Positions 35,340-47,521 of a stretch of 64,000 nucleotides of DNA are shown here, piece after piece. This DNA comes from Panaeolus papilionaceus (lineage: Eukaryota; Basidiomycota; Agaricomycetes; Agaricales): NCBI GenBank assembly GCA_015501605.1, contig JADNRZ010000002.1, forward strand, positions 124,001 through 188,000. Reading direction: 5' to 3'. The first letter of the stretch is position 1; the number at the start of each line of letters is the position of its first letter. Under the pieces are notes generated by a model. The model made no database searches and was not told the DNA's origin. It saw only the letters and a list, made by a program, of their open reading frames with translations. The translations under genes and the position numbers were made by a program.

Positions 35340-35680
35340 TTCTTCCCCCAACTTTTGCATCGGACCCATCATCAACCTCTCAACTGGAATTCACATCCTC
35401 CACATAGAGAAGCCGGCCATATTAGTACTCCTCCCGGGACGTTACTCTTTTCCCCAGCTTGCCTGTCTTCTCCGATCACCACAGGCATTTCCGCATAAAA
35501 CGGGCCGTTCCTCATGCAACGGTTTGTCAACACAAGGAATATTTCGAAGGCGCTGAGCAGATTCGCTTCGCGCTGGGCTCAGAACCCTTGGATCTGCCAG
35601 TCTTCGCATTCTACCATTAGGTCGGAAATTTTGCTGGATCCCCTCTGGGGCACTTGCGAGCTTATATGAAACTTGAAGGT
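35340..35680 (+). pseudogene. 3' fragment of a tandem-family F-box-like gene
   Basis: The sequence aligns with exon 2 of the F-box-like gene at 32541-34111: ATCAACCTCTCAA.TGGAATT, then GGCATTTCCGC and CGGGCCGTTCCTCATGC, then TCGCGCTGGGCTCAGA and CTGGATCCCCTCTG.GGCAC. It has lost the whole first exon, carries internal deletions and has no open frame. It is a decayed copy between family copies 1 and 2. Confidence 0.75.
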
Positions 35681-36038
35681 GGATTATTGCGGGCTTTGAT
35701 TACTAGTAGGACGATCTAGTTCAGGTTAAGACCTTGCTTAGTCTGCGTCCTGAGTGGCTGAATTTTTTTTTTTTTCTTGCTATTAATGTCGAGCTTATTG
35801 AGAATAGATTTTAGATTCGTCCCCCGTTTAGGACCATGTAGTTTTGAGCCAGGTAAAGATAAGTATATGTTGACGACATGCGCAGGACTCCCTGCAAATC
35901 CATTGTCTTCCTATCATAACTGGTCATTGATTCTTTGGCACATGTAGTGAACACTCGATCACGGTGAACACTGAAGTCACAGTCGTGACATTACCTCAAC
36001 AGGCCTATTGTTGAGCTGTTGACACTTTCCTTTAGACC
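35681..36038. other. intergenic
   Basis: Decayed 3' flank of the F-box fragment plus promoter of the next copy; includes a T tract around 35766. Confidence 0.45.
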
Positions 36039-37552
36039 ATGATGATATCCAAATTCGATTATTCTGGAGGCTGCACTCTTCCTATAGAGCTCTTAGTGAA
36101 AATATTCAACGACCTCCTTGATGACTATTCACACAGTCGCGGCGTCCAGAGCTGTCTCCTGGCTAGCAAACAGTTCAACGCGATTTTGCTTCCTCTCATC
36201 CTTAACCATGGCGTCGAACTGGGCTATTGCCCACCAAAAGCACCATGCGCCAATCTCAACCGTGATGAAATTATAAAAAACCTCACTCGGTACCCCCATT
36301 TGATACAGCACATTCACCACGTCTCATTCAGGGCCCACAATGGTCTTCTCGAGTCCATGAATTATAATCCATGGCTAGAGAGCTCTCCTCGGCTTCACCT
36401 GACAAATGTTCGCTCAATGTCGATTCGTATGGAGTGCTTCTGGCTGCGACACCACTCCATATCACGCATCGCGATTGCTTATCGTGGACTGCTGGAACAC
36501 CATCTGCATAGCCACGTCCTCAAAACACTTTCAATTCAAAATGTCCAGGATATTCCCATATTTGACATTCTCGCTTCGTCCTCCCTCGAGTTTTTGAATT
36601 TTGAGGACTGCACGTTCGCAGATGTCGAGCCAAAATTTGCGCCGGTCATCCCCATAGCAACTGGGAGCAGTCTCATTAGTCTGCGGGTGGATTCTCTATG
36701 TGTCACACCGTTCCCAATGTTTGCCCTACAACACCTTCCAAAATTAAAGACGGTCGAGTTCAAGACTTTACCAGCATATTCATCCAACTTGGACCCTTCT
36801 CTTTCATCACCGCCTTTCATCCCCCACATTTTAAATCATCTCGCCGAAATTACGACACCTAACCTACAACTTTGGTCTGCTTTTTGTCCACGCGCTCCCG
36901 ATCATAATGGGAGCCCATCATCACCGTTCCCCGTTCTGAAGGCGCTTTCTCTTGATGTTGCTCCTTGACCATATCCAATCGCTACAGAAGCTCGCCCTAA
37001 ATATTCGTATGTTCACGTCCTTTATTGCCTATGTTTGTCAAGGTCATCTAATGATTATCTGCAGTTAACGAGCATGTCAATCTCCACCATTACCTATCCA
37101 CCTATCTTCTCAAATGCAGCAATAGCCTCAAGGTTCTCTTATTAAATTGGACCCGCCTTGATACCAGTCTCGAAGGGCATTTCGGGAACCCTCTCGACAA
37201 AATCAACATTGCTCTTGAAAGCATTGCAGGCCGCAGCACCCTGAAAACGATCAAACTCACAATGTCAATTGATCTTCGCAACATTCCAAGGCCGTATTCT
37301 CCTGACATGACCCATTTTACCCGTCTTGCGCAAATTCTTTGCTCCTCGCAGGGATTTCCACACTTGAAAGCAGTTGTGCTACATGCGATAGTTTTTGAAC
37401 ATATGGAAGCTCTTAAAAAACCAGAGGAAGTGTGTGACACGGTCCACTCGACCCTTGTCCGCTCACAAGCTTTGGATCTTTATGTTTCGCACTCCATCAA
37501 CTTTACTTTTACGTCGGAATACGCTGATCTGCCTGCAGTAGGTGCGAGCTAA
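36039..37552 (+). pseudogene. F-box-like protein, tandem family copy 2, frameshifted
   Basis: Exon 1 begins MMISKFDYSGGCTLPIELLV and is homologous throughout to copy 1, including VELGYCPPKAPCANL and LQHLPKLKTVEFKTLP, but the frame ends at 36966-36968 (DVAP, stop). The next homologous words, LLDHIQSLQKLALNI, are in the +1 frame from about 36958 to the splice donor at 37006/37007. Compared with copy 1, about a dozen codons are deleted at this point and the frame is broken. Exon 2 (37065-37552) is open and intact, 488 nt against 521 in the other copies. As it stands the gene makes a 309-aa protein lacking the C-terminal third. A sequencing error could explain the shift only in part, since codons are also missing. 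Confidence 0.75.
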
Positions 37553-38734
37553 GGGCGGCATGAGCTCTTCGGAGAGCTCTCGTGATAATGAGGAGGAGGA
37601 AGCTGATGGAGAATGGTGACCACAGTGATAATGGTGGTGTTCACAAAGATTCTGCAAGTAGGTCACCACATGGGAGAATCTGGACTGTTGTCGAAGGTCT
37701 GGTTCGTGTTGATCTTGATCGCGTGGATCTGCTAGCTTTTACAGCCCATCCACTCTAGATCGCTTCTCTTTCTACGACTTACTCTCTCCTCCCGACAGGC
37801 TCGTTGCTCGTAACTGTCATAACCATTTAAATGACGTCTATTGTTTCATTTTCCCCACCCGCCTCCCTTCACCATCGCTTACTCTTGTACGAAATCAGCC
37901 AGAGCTGTTAAGTCGGGAGAGGACTATCAGCGAGGGGTTCAGGGTTCAGTCATACTCGCTTTTCATCTCTAGCGGCGCCATCAATTTTCGCTTCCCTTTA
38001 CCCCCCTCCCTCTCATCCCTACATACTTAACTCCTCTGGCTTGATCTCATAAATCATATTCGTTTCTAATTCTGTTTATGGACTTGAAGGTGCCTTTTAT
38101 CGACCTGTAACCATATCCCCATTTTTTCCCGTCGACCCACCATCATCAGAACGAGTAGATTGACTACTTGGTTAGCCACTTGCATATTTCCATTATTGCA
38201 ACTTGTACCTGGGCGTGAGATCGCGTTACACGGCTTGTCTTCTTCCCTTCATTCTGGGCGCCGCCTCACCATCGTTGGTTTGGAGTTGGGACGTTTGATT
38301 TCGGTTTGAACCCTTTTCTGGCATGCCGCGCGGAAAAGCCTCGGGGATGTTCCTCAGTGAGTCCGTTTTCGGATTTGCGCTGTTCAACGCTGAACTCTTC
38401 TTTTTTTTATTTATTTATTGGATTAGATTGCATGTCCCGGAGAAGTGTGACTGAGCATCACAGGTAGCAACCAGCACATATGGATGGTGCTCTCTCTCAG
38501 GTTCAGCACTCTTTCATCACGCAGCCCCTGACTCAACGTGGGCGACGACACTATCTCACAGGAACGACTCATGACTTCATGTTCCTCTCTGACCGTAACC
38601 TGAAGAGGCTTGTTGACTCACCCGGAACCTTTTGGTTTTCGTGCCAAGCTTAGGGTCTGTCCAGTATATGAATTGAAGGACAAACACTCGCTTCAACAAA
38701 CTTTCTTGCTTGCTTCCCCTTACGTGGAGTCACT
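37553..38734. other. 1.2-kb intergenic region
   Basis: Between family copies 2 and 3. Pyrimidine-rich stretches but no gene recognised. Confidence 0.5.
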
Positions 38735-40381
38735 ATGAAATTCTCAGAATCTCAACTTCGACTTGGCCCTGGAGGATGCCCACTCCCTGTTGAGCTCTTG
38801 GTGCGCATCTTCAATGAACTTCAAAGCTCTAACCCCAAGGCGTATAAAAAGCGACTCCAAAATTGTCGCCAAGTCTGCAAACAATTTGAACAGATAATTT
38901 TGTCCCTACTCTTCAAGAATGGCGTCGACCTCGGCTATCGCCCTCAGGAGCCACCATGCAGCAACATAAACCGCGAGGTTGTCTTAGGCTCGCTAAAGCG
39001 CTACCCTCATCTTGCGCAGCACATACGGGATGTCTTCCTCAGGTCGCCTGAGCCTAACCCACCGAAGGCCCAAGCCGAACTCTATAGACTCAACCATCAA
39101 GCGACCAAGAGCCCACTCGAGGCGTGGGCTGAAGGCTCTCCTCTCTTCCAGCTTCCTAATATCTGCACCTTCACAGTCGACACACGTTTTTTCTATAAAG
39201 CGTTGCAGTATGATGGGCCTGGACCACTCTCCACTGGCCTCCGGACGTTATTGAAACATTACCCTCATGCAGGAACCCTCACCACCCTTTCTCTGTCCTG
39301 GGTTGACGACATCCCCACTCCAGACATATTTACTTCGCCAACCCTCGTTAGTGTGGAATTTGCTGATTGCACATTTTCGCAGTACGTCTCGCTATCCAGA
39401 GACGCCTCTGCATCTAGTTTGGTCAGCATCTGCGTGCGCCACACCACCGCACCAGCATTCCCCTTGCCTGATCTAGTCTACCTCCCCAAGCTCGAAAGGT
39501 TCGAACTTGTCTGGACGCCCGACAGCCCGAACGACCTCCCCAATTCATCGTCCTTCAATGTCGAAACAGTCACGACACCCACCATCTCTCATTCCTTCCA
39601 ACACCTATCCGAAATCGCAACGCCTAACCTTAACGACTGGAGTCTATTCTGCCAAACAGACCAAGACCACATCAACTATGCTCCACCGTTTCCTGCTTTG
39701 AGGAAACTTTCGCTCAATGTGGCGATGGGGAAACAGGCCCTGGCTAATGTGCCTATACTGGCACATATCAAATCGCTGAAGGAATTGACGCTAAATCATA
39801 GTATGTATCATTCAGTCGTCCCTTTTTTTGAGTAAACAAAGCCACCTAACAATCACGTAGTTGGAATGCTCTCGGACGATTACTATGGCTCCGACCTTCA
39901 TCTCAGTGATCATCTTCGACAATTTCGCAAGACCCTGGAGTTGCTTACCCTGGACTGGACGAAGGCGTTCGAATACAACCCCGAAAACTTCGGTTACCCC
40001 CTTAACCAAATCAACACCGCCCTTGAGAGCATTGCCAATGAAAACGTGCTCGAAACACTCAATTTAATGATGAAGCTACAGATATTTTGTGCACGAGAGC
40101 CATTCGCACCCGACACAACACACCTTGCTACACTTTGCAGGATTTTGTGCAGTCCAGGTGCCTTTCCGTGCCTCAGGAATGTTTCGTTGCACGCCGAAGT
40201 GTTTGTACATGAGGATATCTTCAAAGGAGACGATGAGACGTATGAAATGATCGAAGCGGTTATGGAATCTGCGATTTCACGCTTGCGGTCTTCTGAAACG
40301 ATAGTGTTCGATTTTACTGCAACTTTCGATACAGATTCGTGTTCTTCTGTCTGTTATTATGACTCAGAAGGCGATGACTAG
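38735..40381 (+). CDS. F-box-like protein, tandem family copy 3
   Basis: Two exons (38735-39800 and 39861-40381) give 528 aa. It shares with copy 1 the start CPLPVELLVRIFNELQS, the signature VDLGYRPQEPPCSNI, the strand HAGTLTTLSLSWVDDIPTPD and LVYLPKLERFEL. Exon 2 is 521 nt, identical in length to copy 1. The C-terminus is acidic and Ser/Cys-rich. The putative role is an SCF substrate adaptor. It is the most diverged of the three copies, so the duplication is older than the copy 1/copy 2 split. Confidence 0.82.
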
Positions 40382-41219
40382 TTGCCATTGGATGACCATA
40401 TTAGATGGGATACCGTTTCACCAGGGATACCTTTTTACTACTCGTACATACTACCCCACACATGCATAGAGGATGAGCGCTAGCCATGATGACTCTCCAA
40501 TTATCCCACAAATAGTTATACATAGATATTTTTCAATTCGATTTTCTCTTCTGAGTCACGTCGCAAGCTTTGTTCCCAGATGTGAACACCAGCACATACT
40601 TGGCGACGCCTCATTATATTTCTCAGTGGCACTGGAATAGGGGAGAGTTGCCACCCCCACGTGACCCCGGAGTAGACACAGGGACAACGTTAGACTAGCT
40701 TCAACAGATCCGACTTGACCTCTCCACACCGTGCTTGCGTGAGCCTCATCGGCCTCTGACTGGGACGATGTCATAATCTCACAGCCTCATCATAATCACA
40801 GCTCACTTCTTATCAGGCGCTCGTCGTTCAGCCAAGCCACGCCGCACCAAGTCCGCATGGTGCCAAGTCTAGCCGCAATACGTGATGTACTGCCTTTCCA
40901 TTGACACTGAAGTTCGTACTCACCTCATGCGAGTATAGCCGAAAAAAAACAACGATCCTTGGAATAAAGCGAGCTATTTAGAAGTGAAAAACCCAAATGA
41001 GGTGGCCAGCACTTGTGTCTACATCAGGGTCGTAAATTGCATTCATATTGGACATCAAATGAGGGCACGTTAATGTTACGGCAAATGAAACCAAGGAAAA
41101 AAGTCTGGACAGAATCGTTCTCAAGTACAGCAGGCTGCATTCCAAAAATAAATGAAAGGGAACCGGCAAATGACCCGACCGCCGAAGCTTGTGTCGCATT
41201 TTGAGGAGATTGCTCATGA
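40382..41219. other. intergenic, convergent gene ends
   Basis: 3' flanks of the F-box-like gene (plus) and the motif gene (minus). Nothing else seen. Confidence 0.5.
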
Positions 41220-43063
41220 CTAGTCATATTGATGAGACATAGTCGCTTTACTCGTACTGGCACGAACTAGAGAAGAAATAATTGTCAGCTTCAACGAACA
41301 AGAAACTAATAATCAATAGAACAGGGCCCGACGTACTCTTCTTTTTCTTCTCCGGCTTGGAAACCCTCTCAATCACATGTGTAGTTGTGTTCCCAAATTG
41401 ATTGAGAGAATTCGAGATGTAGACTCCAGGGGCTGAGTCTTGGTGCATCATCATTGGAGGATGCGAGTGCATCCAAGGGGTATGCGGGGCGTACTGGTGG
41501 TACGGCGGGTAGGACTGAGCAGGGTTGTAGGGCGGGCGATGATGGTAAGCATGTGCGACTGGCCCAGGTGCAGATGGGTATGCATGGTCATAGTGTGGAC
41601 GCTCGTAGTAAGTAGGTGCGTTGGGGTGAGCCTGCGGGTCTTGAGCAAAGCCAAACCCTTCAGGCGCCATTTCCTCCGGCTCCGAGTAGGTGGGCATGTT
41701 GGTCTCCCTGGCATGCATTGCTGACGTCTCGCCGTCACAGTCCTTCACGTACCCCCTACTGTTCACCTTGAGCATGACAGGGGAGGTGGGGCTAGCGAAA
41801 GCCGACTTCGATGTAGAACTACGTGTAGGTGCGACAGGTTTATCGCGCTCGCTGTAAGCTGACTTCATCGGAGACCTTGTAGAGGACACAGGCGATGTGT
41901 ATGGATGATAAAGGCGGTCATCTTCTGCATCATATGGTGAAGGCGTAGTCGCCTCACTGGTGCGCTGGACGGTCTTCATATCGACGCGAAGGTCGGTGGA
42001 CTTCCTTTGTCCTGGCGCTCTGGAAACCTCAGAATTGTTGTCCGCTTTCGTTATGTTGCTGGAAGTCGACCTCCTTGATTTCAAAGAAGAGAAAGGGGGG
42101 TGGTAGACCTCAGCATTGGGGTCCATTTCCCTTTCTTTATCAGCGTCATTGTTGTCGTTGTGTGATGGTACTGGATAAGTGCTCAGTGAAGCAGATGAGT
42201 CATGCCGGTTATGGGAGTAGTAGATGGAAGGCCTTTTGGGTTGGCCCGTTTTTTCTGCTAGCTCTTCCCTAGCGCAAATGAACGACATTGAGATAATAGC
42301 GCACACTATATCCCCTCTGGAGAGCTGGTGTTAGAGCTACCATGAGTAATAGATCAAACATGAGTAGAAATACCAAGACACGTACCTCGAGGCAGGCAAA
42401 TGTGTTTTCTAGGCCCTGGTCAAGCCTCTTAATTTCCCGCTCATTTTCTCCAGAGCTTCCTGATGCGAACCCATCCACAATATTCTCCAGATATCTATGG
42501 AGGTAAATGATTAGTTCGCATAAATTTCGGTTACTATCAAGGATTCGCATACCTTTTAATTTGGTCTAAATGGGGCCTGTAGGCAACAAACGCAGCACAT
42601 AGCGCAGCATCGCTTTGGAACCGTCGCACAATGTACCCCACAGCATAGCATGCCTTTCTGGCAAGTGCGATCCAGGATTTAGGTTTTGCGTTTTCTTCTG
42701 AGTATTCCCATGCCTAATCATCCATAGCTGTAAATAAGGCACGCTCAGATGACGAAGTAGGTCGAATGACTTACAGCAATCGCGTCGCGGAGTATAGTCG
42801 CCATTTTTACGAGTTCCTGGAGATCTGCGACAGGTAATTGAGAAGCAGGATCAAGAATATTCATATAGTCCTCATCGATTCTCCTGCGAGAAGATGAGTT
42901 AGTCAACTACACGAAACACAATTGTATGCTGCGACTTACTCCTGGGCCTGATGAGAACCTCCAAGAAGGTTAATGAGCTTCATCCAAGCACTCTTTTCTG
43001 CCTGTCGTCGGGAGTGGATGTCAGCACATGATAGAGAGACATTGACATACAACTACGTACCAT
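41220..43063 (-). CDS. hypothetical helical protein with Pro/Tyr-rich middle and C-terminal N-x-F-G-N motif
   Basis: Probable exons on the minus strand: 43063-43061 (ATG alone), 43001-42940, 42883-42775, 42713-42553, 42494-42386, about 42261-41337, and 41266-41220, giving about 471 aa. The N-terminal 145 residues are helical (MAEKSAWMKLINLLGGSHQ; LQELVKMATILRDAIAAWE; GYIVRRFQSDAALCAAFVAY). The middle is Ser/Thr- and then Pro/Tyr/His-rich and disordered. Near the end is YISNSLNQFGNTTTHVIE (about residues 429-446), then a KPEKKKK basic tail. The layout matches the gene at 27042-28926. Two points are unsure: a first exon consisting only of the start codon, and the acceptor of the large exon, which has to be a purine-rich AGAG site to keep frame. 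Confidence 0.6.
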
Positions 43064-45003
43064 TCTAGATTGACCGCTGTGATTGGCGCACAGTGAGTGA
43101 ACTACTCTGGGTGAGCCGATGCGAATCACGATGTGAGAGAAGAAGGAAGATGAGGGGAAGAAGAAACCAAGGTGGCTTCCACTGCAACGATTTTATAGTT
43201 GGCAGACTGACAAATCTGACTAAATTCAAAGATAAATAAATCTAGACACGGAAGACGCACAAGTTATTTCACCCCAATTCCAGCCTTACACAGATGACGA
43301 GGCTATGTCGAGAACTCCGTTGGGCGAAATGAGAACAATGCAAAGGATTGTAAGGTGGTAACGGTAACGTGTAACGCGGGCCTTGTAGCTACAAAAAATC
43401 GAGGACAATAGGTAAATTCCTTTTCCCTGCCCTGCGGGCGGTTCTGTTCCCTATTGGCCAGGGTGTAACGCACAGCCCGCGCCAGGTGGCTAACTCCAGG
43501 GTGTAACGCCCTCAGATGCGTTCCCCACCGTACAATCCTCTACAGGTGCTGGTTCAATTGCCTCGCGGAAAGCTGTATGACGAGATGCGTGACACGGAAA
43601 CTAACAGTCCTCGAGGTCACACATACCCCGTGCAAATGGACCGGTGGGGAGGTAGTTGGGAGCTTTCCGCGCTTGAAAATTTGCTAGATCGGTTGCCCTA
43701 GTAGAAGGAAGTGGGGATTGCCGGGTTTCTGAATTTGAAACGCCGCAACCACGCGCATAGTAGATGGCAAATCAACGCGAGCTGAGAAGAGATGGGGGTA
43801 AAAGAGAGAAGAGAAGGTGGAAAAACAAACCATAATGCGTTTTAGTGGCCTTTGCTGATCTTGGGACGAGACACCTGTCAGTTTGTTTACACGCCAGATT
43901 TAACGGGATATGGATGGGAACCTGAGCGGTCAAATCAATACGTTCAATAGAAATCGCCATCGATAGCGGAAACATGGTGGATGTATGACAGTCATGACAG
44001 GTCCATCTGTGGTAACTGTGGGGTGTTGACTTTATTTCTGGGAGCGGAATGTATGCAATGCGTGCAACAAGGCAGGCTGGGACTTTGTTCTGTTTTTGGG
44101 CAACGAATGGACAGCTGGTTCCACCAATAAGCATAACAATCGCAAGGCTATGTTTGACGTCGGTAATTTTATCAGTTGAATGCAAGAAATGTTATAATTT
44201 TAGAGGCGTACCAGATGGGTCCTCCAGTAAATCAGTGACTGAGAGCGACATGGATGCTAGATAGTTCGTTATAGTGTCACAACGAGTATGACACGCGTGT
44301 TCCGTTCATTGTAGAACGCCAGCATTATCCTAACACTGGCTGAATGGCTGTTGAATGGTATCATAGCTGGGACAGTAACCGTGTAGTCATGCCCTACTTT
44401 GCAGGCCCCATTCAATTACATTGATGAAACAAAGTGTGGATGCAGGATGTTTGGGTCCGTTTACCCAAAGGCTGCGTTGCTTTCAAGAGGCTGAGGTGAT
44501 GTCAGACTTCGAGCGACCCGCCCTACCAGCCCGTCTACGTGGCAATATCATTCGCCATACAAGAGCTTAGGCCCATTTGAAGTACAGAGTCGACTGCGGC
44601 GTTCATATGCAGGTTTGAGAAAGATCTTAATCCCATTGGCAGCACGGAAAGCGTTCCGTGCAAATAGTAGTGAGCGCCAAATTGGAGATTCAACCAATGT
44701 TTGATCGTACGTCAAATCCGCAGAGCCTGCCAACGATTTGTGATGGCATTGTTTGGGGTTCTCGGTTAGGAAGATAAGATAAGATTTATACCCTAGGGGC
44801 TATAAAAATACATGCTCATACTCAAATCATGATATCTATAATACAACGTTGGAAAAATGTGTTTACATCTCCATATATCTAGAAGGACTTGCAGCCGGAG
44901 TGTAACATAAACAATGATAAATAAACTTAATGATATGGCGAATGCCATTAACCGTTATCACCTTCAGCATCGTCGTTACTGTGTCCAATACATTTCCGAT
45001 ATC
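43064..45003. other. 1.9-kb intergenic region
   Basis: No gene recognised. The word GTGTAACGC occurs three times between about 43370 and 43510, twice within CCAGGGTGTAACGC, suggesting a short decayed repeat. Confidence 0.45.
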
Positions 45004-45985
45004 TCAATCAATGAACCCACTCGATTGGTTAAATGCGATCTCATCCAGTTCACATTTTGATCGAGAAATAAGCTTGAAGGCAAAGCTTCCGGAGTCGTCC
45101 CTAGTCATCATAATTGATAAGCGCTTCAAGGCCGGAGTTGTGATCCTATCAAGGAGAGCTTCGCAGGTTCTTCCAGCCATATTGTGGGCACCCACGGCTA
45201 GATCAATCAAAAAAGGGAGTAGGACAGGCACTTCCTTGGCAACATCCTGGCCTTCGTTTATTGACTCGGTGTCGGTGTCCTGAATTTCTGAAGAGCATGA
45301 GCAGATCAGTTTCTCTAGGCGGGATGCATTCCTCATTACCCTAGTAAATTCCAAGGGATCTGGGACGGTGATGGAAAGAGAGGTGACATTTGAAAATGGA
45401 GCAAGAGCAGGGAAACGGGCGAGGACCCCATTATCCAGTAGCATGGCCCAGCGGTGATTGGCCGCTGAATTTCGAAATGGACACAACACCATCTGTCTTG
45501 GGCCTCTAGTAAAGGCGCAATGACGTGCATATCGTCTGAGTTAAACCTGAGATACGTGGTATCGTGTACTTCTTGGTCTAGCACAGAGACTGAAATAGTT
45601 AATGGGTGGTTACAGGATCTTCCCAGCCATTCTCGAGTCGCAGCCTCGGCGTCTTCTCCTGACATGCGCGTAAAACAGGAAGGGAAGAGAGGGTCGAAGA
45701 GAAAAAAGGACCAGAGTTTGGGTGTTGCCAATGCTATATCCCTCCATCGTTTACGTACCATCGATAGCTGAGTGGGAGTTGCAGTCAATCGACCGTGATC
45801 AGCGTGTCGGGAGGCTGGCTCGATGAGCCTTCCAGTTCTAGGGGCCCCGGGGCGAGATTTTTGAATATTTCACATATCACCTCAGCGGGCAATGTTCCAA
45901 AGGGATCTAGCGCGGACTTCCTGTCCTCCAGAAGGAGCAGAGGATCGTACAGAAAGCTCAAACCTCGAGGTCGCAGTAGAGACAT
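45004..45985 (-). pseudogene. F-box gene, disrupted
   Basis: The frame starts MSLLRPRGLSFLYDPLLLLE and enters an F-box (FGTLPAEVICEIFKNLAPGP). It stops at 45785-45787 just after PDTLITVD. The next F-box words, LSMVRKRWRDIALATPKLW, are in another frame from 45767. A 26-nt GT...AG segment (45793-45768) exactly separates the two and, if removed, restores PDTLITLSMVRKRWRD. Further on the frame changes once more between about 45490 and 45440, after DRWCCVHFEIQ and before LARFPALAPFSNVTSLSI; no intron was found there. The C-terminal part is open to 45004. I call it a pseudogene; an ultra-short intron plus one sequence error is the alternative. Confidence 0.6.
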
Positions 45986-46549
45986 GTGTGAGGTGTTGGA
46001 TCAAAAGGAGTGGAGGGCTCGGATTTCTCTGCATCCCTTTTAAGCCTTACATGGGAGGCAACGACAATTGATGGCCCAATGCCCAAAATAACGGAAACAA
46101 TGGCAAATGAGGTCCGGTTTTTGCTGCCCATATACCCACAACGTGGAGGTATTTAAACAATGAAGACCCTTCAACACCAGCCAATCCAAACGAACTGCTT
46201 CTACGTAGCCTTTCACAGACGAGTGCGAAGTGTCCATGCGGACAAGCTCTTACCTTCTGGTGATTTTTTCAGAGCAGAGCGTCTATAAATTGGTCGGCAG
46301 GATTAACCGAGCTGTATCCCAAATTTATAAATAGAGGGTATAAATTGAACGTGATTTCCTACTACTTTCTTGCTACTACTAGCATACTACATCTTCACAT
46401 AGGTAGTTGATTGCGAGCCCAATAATTAAGGAAATGCTGACAGTGGCCCCACAAGCATAAATCAGGTACCAAAGGTCAATTTCTTCTTCGAACAATGTGG
46501 GATAGACGGGCTTAAAAGAGGTTGTCGTGAGTCGAGACCAAAAGAGCGT
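45986..46549. other. intergenic
   Basis: 5' flank of the disrupted F-box gene and 3' flank of the next motif gene. Nothing else seen. Confidence 0.5.
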
Positions 46550-47521
46550 CTATTTCCTTACCCTTCCCGTCCTCCTGGTCTGGTCATTGGGCATCACGAT
46601 ATCGACATGCTCAGTGGCCCTCACGTTGCGTACATTGTAGCAATTATTGTTGATCGAATGGAGCTCAACCCTATTGAGATAGTAGTCACCATTGATCCGC
46701 CTAAAGCTACTTCGCGGCGCAGCATTAACGCCGTTGATTTGGATCGAATGGTGCGTGCGCTTCGTAATGTGGGCTGGTAAATGTTGACCTGACCCAGCTT
46801 CTGCGGCAGCTTCGATAATCTTTCGGGTGCCCTCGATGAAGCTCTCTGGTGCACGGGGATTGAAACCGGTCTCTTGGAGATCTTTTATATGAGTAACTGA
46901 TATTAGAGACCGCATGATGAGAATAACGTAATAAAAAATGGTGTCTCGTGAAGCTGTCGCTTACCGAAGGAAGGGTCGTGCGCAACCTTAGATGTCGATG
47001 TTGATGCCTCTTTGTGCTCTTCGTCGTCAGACTCACAAGAGTGAAAACCATCCTCATCTTCATCGCTCGATTCAACCTCCTCAATCTTACTGGTAGACGC
47101 AGGTGCTTCAGCTCGACCAAATCCGGTTACCAGACCAGCTTCGATCATATCGAATGCTTTGAACGGGTCGAAGATCCTTGGATCAACATTGACCAAGTCA
47201 TCGAGGGACATGGGCTTTGCCTTCTTAGTACGCTTCGCTTTGCTGTCGCCACCGCTTTTGGAGGATTTATGATTGTGGTGCCGATGAGATCTGCGTTGGT
47301 CGTCTGTAGCTGGGCCGGTTGTCAGTATTGAGAAGATATACGGGAAATTGGATGTGAGTGGGCTTACTGATAACGTGGTGCCGCACTGTCCGGGTATAGG
47401 TAACGTTCTCTACGTTTCCGACATTATTCTGATTCACGACGGTTTGTCTGGTCGTTTCGACCATGTTTCCAACGACTTGGGTGATATTGACAGGACCGAA
47501 TATTTTGATGTTGTGGATCAT
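46550..47521 (-). CDS. hypothetical protein with N- and C-terminal N-V-x-N-V motifs (paralog D)
   Basis: Three exons on the minus strand (47521-47368, 47309-46965, 46881-46550) give 276 aa. The N-terminus has two short beta-prone motifs in a row: GPVNITQVVGNMVETT and VNQNNVGNVENVTYTRTV. A basic stretch (RRSHRHHNHKSSKSG, KRTKKAK) follows, then LDDLVNVDPRIFDPFKAFDM and an acidic Ser-rich stretch. The C-terminal domain contains FIEGTRKIIEAAAEAGSGQH and RRINGDYYLNRVELHSINNN and ends with CYNVRNVRATEHVDIVM. The gene at 48080-49087 is a paralog with the same order of parts. Neither has a signal peptide or membrane segment. Function unknown; the repeated motifs suggest self-assembly or homotypic interaction (inference). 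Confidence 0.7.

Noticed and set aside
43360..43520. GTGTAACGC repeats as ends of a MITE-type transposon
   Set aside because: The copies are close together and in the same orientation; no terminal inverted repeat or target-site duplication could be seen.
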